From: Semisulcospira habei
Lineage: Eukaryota; Mollusca; Gastropoda; Semisulcospiridae
Reading direction: 5' to 3'
Length of the DNA: 64,000 bases
NCBI GenBank assembly: GCA_036245525.1
Contig: BTPG01000004.1
Coordinates: 160,778,267 to 160,842,266 of the forward strand
The notes beneath the pieces were generated by a model. It saw nothing but the letters and a program-made list of their open reading frames with translations, ran no database searches and was not told the origin of the DNA. Each line of letters opens with the position of its first letter. Position 1 is the first letter of the stretch. Shown in pieces: positions 54,323 to 63,021 of the stretch. The position numbers and the translations under genes were made by a program.

Positions 54323-54479
54323 TGTGTGCTCGCTTTGCCGCCTCCCACCTCTGCTTATTCCCATCGCGATCAATTGATCCAGTAACTGAGTTAAAACGTG
54401 GCCTATGTCTGTTGCACTACCATGGCACCTTCTCACACCATCTGAAAATAAAATGCATGTCTTATTACTGAATACTGTA

Positions 54480-54690
54480 GAGTTGACTTTAAGAGAGGTC
54501 ACTGAAATTGGTGTTTATACTGTGGAAAGTACCCTTGGGCCAAGTCTGAACATTTACAGAAGACTGTGGCTTGCTTAGTCTCAGAGAAATACCAATTGAT
54601 GCATGTTTCATGACGGGCAATGGCTAAAACTAAATACCATCTGACAGATGACCCAAAACAAAGACTCACTTCGGCCAGTTTTGCAATATC
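54480..54690 (+). repeat. 160-bp-core family, diverged 3' module
   Basis: agaggtcactgaaattggtg, cccttgggccaagtctgaac, agactgtggcttgcttagtc align with the 3' module of copies 1 and 2. Strongly diverged. Confidence 0.5.
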
Positions 54691-54829
54691 CATGCAGTCA
54701 CTTGAATGGTTTGATCCCATTTTGGACTTCAGTTTTCTTTTAAGTCTTTTAAGTCCCTTCTATTTATAGAAAGGAGCTTTTAGGAAAGGTCGCAGTGGGG
54801 CGAATTTAATACTAATAGCATGTCCATGA

Positions 54830-55330
54830 TGTCAAGGCGGGCAGGCTAAACCTCTAACAATTGAAGCAACAAGATAAAAATTACGTCATGTCTAGTTACA
54901 CTAACTTCGCTGCTGAACGTACATTTGGCGTGAAGCGCCGTATGTGCGAATGTATGCGTGCATATGTATGTAAACAAGAGTTCTTATCTTTGATATTTCT
55001 GTACACACAAGCTTGAATTTAAAACTTGGTCTTGGTGAAATACTTTCTTAAGTGGGTGGCGGCTAAGACAACCTCCGAGCATATTGTAATGAATGACACA
55101 TTGAAGACATAAACAACCGTTTATAGGAAGTCGGTTGACCCAGATTAGAGACCGTAATTTTTGTCATAATTACTTGAACCTATAGCTAGTTTGGAGAAAG
55201 ACATTGGATAAGTTCGTTAAGCTTTTCATCCTTTCAACTTCTTTAGTAAAAATTAATTCTTTTCAGAAAGGCATTAAAACACTACAAAAAACTTTACTTC
55301 TAGAGAAAGTCAGACCGGCGGTGACGTAAA
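54830..55330 (-). repeat. Dispersed repeat, copy 3 (diverged)
   Basis: aacaagataaaaattacgtc atgtctagttac and acacaagcttgaatttaaa match the landmarks of 49140-49690 in the same orientation. Confidence 0.5.
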
Positions 55331-55371
55331 AGAGGCAACTCCGTCACTACGGAGATACTGACCTAATACTC

Positions 55372-55580
55372 TAAATATAATAATAATTAAATTTATAAAG
55401 TGCTAACTCCCTGCAGTGCAGGCTCCAACATCTGAATGAGCTCTAGAATATGACGGCATTCTCTCTCACACAAACATGCGCGCATCTCCAGGAGGAATAG
55501 ATCCTCATGCGCACTCCAGGCGCCTCTTGGAGATGTTTGGAGCGCGCGTGCATGCACGCACACACACATCGACGCGCTTT
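55372..55580 (-). repeat. LINE/SINE 3' end with ATT tail
   Basis: Minus strand ends GTTAGCACTTTATAAATTT then ATTATTATA, the 3' form of the CR1/SINE group here. Confidence 0.5.
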
Positions 55581-55837
55581 AAGAAGAGGATGCAGGTGAC
55601 CAGTGTACTTAGTATATCATGTAGTTAGGTAAAGTCAACCTGCTTTCACACAAATTATAGCAAGACTGAAATTGTACTATGGAGTTCTAGTTTTGACACA
55701 ATTTTCTCAAGCCTATGAAGTGAAACTCACATCATGTAAAACTAAATGAATACGTAAAAACTAAAACTTTCGTCATGACAAATGATGTTTGACAAATCAA
55801 TCACCTCGGCTGTTTGGCCTAGCGCTAGAAGTGGCCA

Positions 55838-56650
55838 CTTAGTTTGTTCCAGGCGCAGTACAGCAGGGAAAATGACTACATTTTGTTTTTCATGAATTTC
55901 TTATGTACCGTTCAAGTGTGTGATGCAAAGCTTTGTTTGTTTAAAAGCGGACATTCTGCCCAACACACTGACACCAAACACACTATAGTTGTGACAAACC
56001 AGTAGCCAGCAGGATAAGGTGGAAATAAAGAGAAAAAAACAGATCTCACAAAGTTTTGCATCACACACTAGAACGGTAAATAAGAAAGTCATGAAAACAA
56101 AAGGTAGTCATTTTTCCTGCTGTACTGCGCCTTGCAGGAAGCCCGCTCATCAGCTAGCCTGACAGCTGAGAGACTCGCTGCCTCAGTGTGCGAGCACGAC
56201 TTGTGACCCAGTTTCTCGGCTCGCCTGGAACAAACTAAGTGGCCAAACTGAAACAGCCGCGTGACGTGTATGTCTTGACATACGCGTCACGCGGCTGTTT
56301 CAGTTTGGCCACTTAGTTTGTTCCAGGCCATCCGAGAAACTGGGTCACAAGTCATGGTTGGTTGGTTAGTTCGGCTTTAACGTCCACAGCACCGAGGTGA
56401 TCATGGACGGCCCTGACGGGCGGGTTATGGGGGGACAGGGAAATCTATTGCCTATAGAGTACGACCTGAACACTGATCAACTCAGGCGCACTCCAACTGT
56501 GCCACTTTGATTTACCAGGACCTTTCAACGGACATGCTATTGAACAAATCCGTTTTTTCCCCTGGATTGTGAGTCCAGCTACCGGGGCCAAGTCATGCTC
56601 GCGCACTGAGGCATTATAGAACTCACTGACGCATTGGCAGATCTGTGAGA
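55838..56650. mobile_element. Complex fold-back element with two nested palindromes
   Basis: Outer inverted arms 55853-55934 / 56049-56131 (about 80 bp, sharing gcgcagtacagcagggaaaa). Then a near-perfect palindrome 56223-56274 / 56277-56328 (52-bp arms, one mismatch, 2-base centre). Its outer flank cttgtgacccagtttctcgg is repeated inverted at 56330-56350, and arm sequence continues after the family C insertion. The word ggccacttagtttgttcc occurs in both structures. No coding frame. Confidence 0.72.
56357..56588 (-). mobile_element. Short retroposon family C (232 bp)
   Basis: Flanked by CAAGTCATG (56348-56356, 56589-56597). Minus strand ends GGACGTTAAAGCCGAACTAA then CCAA repeats. Shares the GGACGTTAAAGC 3' motif with families A and B but has another body. 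Inserted in the right arm of the fold-back element. Confidence 0.7.
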
Positions 56651-56859
56651 CTTTTTCAATAGATAATTCAACATCAGAATCAGATCAAAGACAAAAGCGA
56701 GGACAGCACCAGACCTGCCTACCACCAATTTTTTTTTATAGTATTTATAATCGCCAAAAATAGTATTCTTGGGGAAAAAATAGTATTTTCATAAAATTGT
56801 AGCAGACTATTATCAAAATGTACAAACAATAGAAAAATCAATTTATACTGATAAACTAT

Positions 56860-57290
56860 ACCATTCCGTACAACAGGAAACATTTGCTTAAACATCCCGG
56901 ACATGGAATCCACACAGGACAAAGGAAGATTTGAATCAACTATAAAACGAACCATGCAGATTTCCACACTAGTTGCTTGTTGACGCAAAATTTTGACTGC
57001 TTCATGGGACTGCTTAGAAAACACAGCCTGTAATTACAACTCGTTTCTGGGCATCTGCCAGTCTCTTATGGATATTAGTTGATAAATGCTTTTCAATGTC
57101 ATTTCGACCATCATGGGCACATGAGAAGTCACAATGCATAGGTTGGTCCTTTCTTTGACATTCGCCAAAATGTCCAATATTTAGCATACTGTGGCAAAAA
57201 ATACTGGTGCTTAGCTTTCTTTGAGCTAGAAAAATCCACTCCCTCCCTACTTTGCTCTGACATTTTGTATTTTGAGACTTTATTGGCCGA
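56860..57290 (-). pseudogene. hAT-type transposase N-terminal remnant
   Basis: Frames read HCDFSCAHDGRNDIEKHLST, NIHKRLADAQK (BED/C2H2-like finger) and, after a frameshift near 57020, VRFIVDSNLPLSCVDSMSGM, FKQMFPV, the conserved (F/V)..NLP...D....MFPDS-type block of hAT transposases. The catalytic part is missing. Confidence 0.65.
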
Positions 57291-57297
57291 CACAACA

Positions 57298-57303
57298 CCC
57301 CCC

Positions 57304-57356
<53 letters not shown>

Positions 57357-57373
57357 TTTTTTTTTTTTTTTTT
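57298..57373. repeat. Homopolymer triplet C27-A28-T21
   Basis: 57298-57324 is C, 57325-57352 is A and 57353-57373 is T. It lies inside the hAT-like remnant. Lengths may be affected by sequencing error. Confidence 0.85.
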
Positions 57374-57567
57374 AGTAAAATCGTAAATTTTAGGCATTAA
57401 TCGTATTTTCGTATTTTGAAAAAAAAATCGTAAAAATACGCCCAAAAATCGTAGGGTAGGCAGGTCTGCAGCACTCATATAGAAGGGGCTTTGTGGGTTA
57501 TGTTTTATCCCATCTTGTTTTTATAATAAAACAGAGCATTAATTACTTAATTATAATTTACCAATCA

Positions 57568-57727
57568 TTACGTTGTGCAAGTTACACAGTCTGCTGAAGG
57601 CTTCATTCCCCTTTTTTCAGTGAGGTTGTACAATATATCCAGACACTGACTTGTCCTCATCAAAAAGGGCATTGTCCTCCGTACACAATCTTTAAAGTCC
57701 AAGCCTCCAGTGGGATAAGTACAGAAT
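57568..57727 (-). CDS. Unrecognised small gene, exon 3 (stop codon)
   Basis: The exon follows the acceptor ctgtgtgtgtttgcAG and encodes FCTYPTGGLDFKDCVRRTMP then FLMRTSQCLDILYNLTEKRG and a Cys-containing tail, ending at TAA (57568-57570). The composition looks like real protein rather than random DNA: hydrophobic and charged residues alternate as in a helix. An internal GTAACT near the end could serve as a donor, so the gene may continue further left instead of ending here. Confidence 0.45.
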
Positions 57728-57804
57728 CTGCAAACACACACAGAAAGAAATAAAACGGTTTTTACAAATAAAATTTGTCCAAAAGAATCACAATCAAAAT
57801 TTAC

Positions 57805-57821
57805 CTTTCTCTGTAGTTTTC
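57805..57821 (-). CDS. Unrecognised small gene, 17-nt microexon 2
   Basis: A 17-nt exon (GAAAACTACAGAGAAAG) lies between an acceptor with a good pyrimidine tract (ttctgctctatgcAG) and a GTAAAT donor. It carries phase 0 from exon 1 to the phase needed by exon 3, giving the bridge residues MENYRER. The exact phase match between three independently placed splice sites is the main evidence that it is real. It could still be coincidence. Confidence 0.4.
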
Positions 57822-57984
57822 CTGCATAGAGCAGAAAGCATAAAACGAAACTGCATGTAAATTAATAATATAATAAAATATTAGTTTTTAAACCTCCAGC
57901 TACATAACTAAATTCATCAACCCAAGCAGCACACCACAAAACAAGAAAATGCAAACAATATTCAGATTTCAAATGTATAATTAC

Positions 57985-58098
57985 CATGTTGTTCCTGGTC
58001 GCCGCGCGTTGTCTAGGACTGTGTTGAGGTTCTCCAGTTCTGCACGATCTTGTAGTGGGAATTCCTGATTTTTCTCCTCTTCGACCAGTACGACTCAT
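57985..58098 (-). CDS. Unrecognised small gene, exon 1 (start codon)
   Basis: The exon opens with ATG at 58098 and encodes 38 residues rich in Arg, Ser and Thr (starting MSRTGRRGEKSGIPTTRS). An in-frame TAG lies about 45 nt upstream with no other ATG between. It ends ...AACAACATG at a consensus donor GTAATT (57984 downwards), phase 0. Together with exons at 57805-57821 and 57568-57727 it gives a 96-residue protein. I do not recognise the family, and no domain, signal peptide or membrane segment is evident. The gene sits just beyond a hAT-like transposon remnant. Confidence 0.5.
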
Positions 58099-60427
58099 CT
58101 TTAAAATCCATATTTTCTCAAGGAGAAGTTTAAAATCGTACTATACACGTACGTATATCTTAATCAGCAAGTGCACGTGGCGTCAGCGAAAGAAATATAG
58201 AAGAAAGAAAGCTGGAACTTGGTCTGGCAATGGAATTTGTAGCCTTGATTTGCAGTCAAATTTGGCGGAAATAATCGCAGCAGGTGCTATACCGGCATGC
58301 AATGCAGTGTCTGACAAAACATAGAATGTGGCGAATAAATGTTATATAAAAAAAATTATTTAAACAAAAAAAAAGTCACGGCGTGCCCAAACTATGGTAA
58401 AAGATTGCCGTTGTATATTTATTTTCAAGATAAATGTCGGCTAGATTTAAAATTTCATCTGTCAATGTTGCGAATTGGGCCAGACTGGCTCGCCTATCGT
58501 GTGCCAACATTTGCAGTCAAAGCAGCGCGCGGCGCGGTACAGCCTCCGGCGGCTCGCGTGATTGTTCCAGCTTGGCACCAAGATTGATTATACCGGCGCG
58601 CGCGCGGGCTCACGCGATACCGGCGCGCGTGTTGGTTTCAGCATGGCGCTAAGCTCTCGCATACTGGCCCAATATATCAACCATTATCCAGCAATGGACC
58701 AATATTTGCCCAAGATACTGTGCGTGCTGGGGAGTTTGTTCTTGCCCATCTCGTATGCCGGCATCTTCTTTTTACATGGATCTTGTTGAGGACTACTTTT
58801 GCAGTAGTCATCCTATATAGTGTCAACTCTTCAGATTCAGAAAACTTTATTTCCCATGCCAAGTTGACTGGGGATTTTTTTTCTTTTGATCTGAGAAACA
58901 TATCACAAAATTGCGTTTCCCACTTTTCCGTAGTAGCTTGACGTCCCATACGCAGGTGCACCCCTCCCCATTCACACAATCAGTTCCCACCCGGACGCAG
59001 ATTCAACCTGTGGACAAAATGCTGAGTGTAGAAGAAGCCTTCATGCTGGAGCGCATAAACTTCTTGTGCTGCTCAGCTGGCTGTGAATATGAGGAGAGAT
59101 ACTTCATCCACATGTTGGTCAGATGTTGCGACACCATTTTTGGGAAGGAAGTATACAACTTATGCACCATCTAGGACCGTTATGTCGTGTGAATTTGGAG
59201 GATCTATACTCGCTGGTTGTTCAAGTTTGTCTTGAGTGCCTGTCGCAATAGCCTGCCCCAGAAATGCAGTGGCATGTTTATCGGGATCTTGAACTGGCAT
59301 TTTCTGAAAAGTCAAAGATACAGGTATTTGTTCAAGACAACTCAGAATGTCGCATTTCTTTTCAAACGCAGTCAGAATCTTTTCAACAGATTGTTTGGTT
59401 TTTGGCTGTGATCCAGAGGGCTCAAAAAGTCATAGCGAGCTCCTCTGAATTGGATCATGAATAGACTGGGTACAGTCTATCACTACTGATGTGTAGTAGT
59501 CATTGTACTGTTTTTTCCAAACAATACTAATCGCGAGTTCAACAAATGAATCGCTGAACCTTCACCAGCACCTAAAGTCCTTTGTGCCCTTTTTCTGGAT
59601 GGTCTAGATCCCCTCCAGATTCAAAGCTTGCTGTTTGAATTCTGTATAGGCAGATTTTTGTGTTTGTGTGTTGTGAGAGTGTGTGTTATCATTTCAGGAA
59701 AACATTTTCCGAATTTGTACGGTATCTTGCTTGTTCCAGTATATAATATCCATCTGCAAAATGCGGACGGCTTCTCAGTCATGGCATTTTTTAATGTGTC
59801 ATTAGACTGCTCATGGCCCTGGTCCAGTAGCATGGACAAAATGTGACTGGTTGTTTTAGAGAAAAAACTGATGACCGTGCTTCACAAAGACTGAATGTGG
59901 AAAGTTTCTGTGTAACGCATACACACCCGATCCATTGTACTTAGTTCTTAGGAGCAAGGGCTTTCAGGGAAGAGTTCACATACATATGGAAATCTGCTTA
60001 ACATTGTGCCCAAACGAAGATCATCCCCAATGGCAATTCAAATCAATCCCTTACATGACAGCTGATTATATTCAACCTGTCCAGTATCTCTAAGTGCAGT
60101 CTGACAGCTGACTAACCACTGGAAAGAAGCACTAATATTGTACTCTGTTCACTGTGATTCTGTTTTGTTTGTTACAATTGTCAGGCTCTTTTTTAAAATC
60201 CTGAAAGATTGACTGTTCATGATCCAAACTAGTGTGATACTGTTCTTTTTATAGTGAACCTTTGTCCTACGCAGTTCATTACAATGAATTAATTAAGAAT
60301 CAAGCTCCCCCTGTTCAATAGCTTATCCCTATAGCAACCAACTTATTTTCCTACAAACTGCCCTGTGTCCCTGACGTTTTTCATTCAAACCAAGAAAAAA
60401 ATTTACATATTTCAAACTGTAAGTATG
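58099..60427. other. No gene firmly recognised; GC-rich degenerate repeats
   Basis: 58500-58700 is GC-rich with repeated cggcgcgcg and a CCAATAT motif related to 51770-51880. Open frames at 58911-59174 (+, LSVEEAFMLERINFLCCSAG) and 59264-59464 (+, SKIQVFVQDNSECRISFQTQ) look protein-like in composition but match nothing I know. Confidence 0.3.
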
Positions 60428-62592
60428 GCTGAGTTGGTATACCTCGCCCTGTGCCTAGGTGACATGCACCAGCTGCACCATTGTTGCTATTTTCGCACCT
60501 GACCCGTCGCTCAGACCGGTCCTGTGCACCAGATTGATTTAGAGCGTGTGCTCTCTGCACCTGTAATGAACAATCTCGGAGAAAGAATCACGTGACGTTT
60601 GATTGCTGCAAAATAAGATGAATAAAGAATACACCTTTGCCCATATGCAGTCCGGCAATAATGCATCCTTATGCTAGCACCACGAAACATTACACGATTT
60701 GGTAGATTTGAACAATAGTTTCTTTTTCCTCAATGGTGGTGATTTTGACATCTATATCGCTTTGCGTCAGAAAGCACCGTCATAGCCATACAAGAGACGA
60801 GTGCACTACAATGGACTTGATTCAGGAATACGCAAGTTCTGAGGAGAATGAAGAACCCCTGGAGACCTATCTTTTTCTAGTAGGAACGTATGCCCTCCCA
60901 ACATTTTATGCTCAAGGGGAGTAACGCTAAAACCAGAAACGAACCGTTTTTCAACTGCGATCACAATCTTCCATGGGAACGTACAAGACCACACTTTAAG
61001 TGCAGAAGCCTACCTGTGCACGCAGTTCCTCTGCACAGGACCCGTCCGAGCGAGCGAACAGATGCAAAAATCGCAGTAACTCTTTCCCTATGTATCACTC
61101 ACGGTTTAGTGCTAGCCCAAACAAACCCTTAGCCATCGAAACACTTACGTTATAGCGTTGTGCTCGTTGCCGTCTATAGACGAGTCACTAGTATTCTAGC
61201 GATGTGTTCGTACAAAAATCGCATGACGCACAGCTATCGGTCTAAGGGAAGCAACCACTATAATGTTTCACCAACCATTTCTAAGTTATCTGAAAGTGAA
61301 TGCCCTTGTCGGATGGTGTCAGAACAAGGCCAAAGTAGCCGACAACGTGCAATGGATCGTCTCCAACAATGAGCTTATTCGATCCTCATGAGCGCGGTTT
61401 CAACAGTGATTTTTAGCTCGTAATATTGTGATTCAAGAAGAGACAGTTCTCTTGTGTGCTTTCTTTGCTTGTGGAATACATTTTCCTGCCATGTTGGTGA
61501 GTAAATCTGGGTTTTTCATTGCATGTGCTTACACTGTTGCTACCAAAACCATGTTTCTCTCATGTTTGTTCTGTTGCATAATAATCAAATTGGTTTGACT
61601 TCCCACTAAACCGATGCACAAACGCACGCAGTTTTGAAAAGTACTTTTAACCTTTTGACGACGGAACACACATATGTGTGCCCCAAGCAAATCTCCGTTG
61701 CCGACGGGACGCACACATATGTGCGCTGGCCTTGTTTCCCATTGCCGACGAGGCGCACACATCTGTGCGCTGGATACCAGTATAACAGGCAATACCGGCA
61801 GTATGGTCTAAGGGAAGCAACCTACTATAATATGTCAAGCACTCATTTCCTTACTTGTAGAGTGACTTTTCTTGTTTGTATGGGCTGAAACCAACGAATC
61901 AGAAGCTCTAATACAAAACGTCCCCATGTGCGAAAAAAATGGCGGATTTTGGTGTAAAAACTTTTATGTGTGAAGAAACTTTTCTGTTGTGCCTTTCTTT
62001 CTGGATTATTTACTGGTGACACACTAGAATATGTCTCTGGAATGCTAGGTGAGTTGTACTTTTCACACTCTGGCTAACTAATACACTATGTCAGCATGTT
62101 TTCAGAACCCAGTGCGAAACTGTTTTTGATTTTTGGTTTCTTACCCCATCTTCTTTATACACCTGTAAAATCTTAACATTACAAAATATTTTTTTTAGCA
62201 TAGTATCTACGAGTTCACCTTGAATTGCTTTTTCCACTGATACCATATATGTTGGGGTATGATAAGATTTTTACAACAGAGAAGGCCAATGAAATGTGTC
62301 AAAATTACTATGGTAGCAGGGAAGTGATCCAAAGTAAGGCATATGCTCAGGGGGGAAAATCTAGCTGGCAGACTACAGTGGCAAAAGGTTAATGTTCTTT
62401 CCAATGATACCCGATTTATCTATGGTTGTTACCTTGGGAGGCTGTGAAAATTAATTCAATCTACCCCAAAAATGTACGTCACAAGGGAACACATGTCCTT
62501 TTTCCTGCTACGTCTGCAGGGAACTGACTCGCTGAAAATGTTACGTAAGGAAAGAGTTAATCTGGGTACAGGGCAAGGTATACCAACTCAGC
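60428..62592. mobile_element. TIR element with 5-bp duplication, 2165 bp, unclassified
   Basis: Perfect 16-bp inverted ends GCTGAGTTGGTATACC extending to about 29 bp with two mismatches, flanked by GTATG (60423-60427, 62593-62597). Inside: a small plus frame from 60810 (MDLIQEYASSEENEEPLE) of unknown nature, a direct repeat gtctaagggaagcaacc (61241 and about 61806), and the TTAA element at 61651-62388. No transposase was recognised. Confidence 0.65.
61651..62388. mobile_element. TTAA-flanked element, 738 bp
   Basis: TTAA at 61647-61650 and 62389-62392, ends CCTTTTGAC / CCTTTTGCC. Contains three palindromic cacacatatgtgtg / cgcacacatatgtgcg units spaced about 40 bp (61668-61770). Confidence 0.5.
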
Positions 62593-62624
62593 GTATGTTA
62601 ATTCTGCTTCAAAATACCAAAGTT

Positions 62625-63021
62625 TGACAGGATGTTGGAAAATAAATACAGTATATCATACTTTTGTTATTTTAAGTGTCCCTGTGCCACAGTAATTACC
62701 GGCAGGTTCCAGAACTGTATTAAAAGTTTCTGACATAATTCCAACTGAAGAAATTATCAGAAAATATTCTTCAATATCAAACAAACTCACCATGGGTCCA
62801 AACCATCAAGTGGCCAGCACTAAACAGGTCAGAGTCATCTGCCACATTATACAGGTATGCACAGGTGAGAACAGGTGAGCATATAAGCTCCTGGTGGAAG
62901 CGCCCAAAGCAGCCCCGGTCCTTGCAGAGACCCACTGCACACCTGCGGGTAATTACTGTGGCACAGGGACACTTAAAATAACAATACTACTGTATTTATT
63001 TTCCAACATCCTGTCAGAACA
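62625..63021. repeat. 80-bp inverted repeat with 230-bp spacer
   Basis: Arms 62625-62710 and 62941-63021 share acctgcsggtaattactgtg, gcacagggacacttaaaata and ctgtatttattttccaacat in opposite orientation, with one short indel. The right arm overlaps the decayed 3' part of the piggyBac frame. Confidence 0.78.

Larger units (their letters stand above)
56710..57468 (-). mobile_element. hAT-like transposon remnant (759 bp)
   Basis: Inverted ends CAGACCTGCCTACC (56710-56723, 57455-57468) flanked by CAGCAC (56704-56709, 57469-57474). The ends continue into matching tagtatttt/cgtattttg sequence. Carries transposase fragments at 56860-57290. Confidence 0.7.

Noticed and set aside
60428..60443. tRNA A-box-like GCTGAGTTGGTA as a tRNA gene or SINE head
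   Set aside because: No B box at the right distance, and the sequence is the terminal inverted repeat of a 2.17-kb element.
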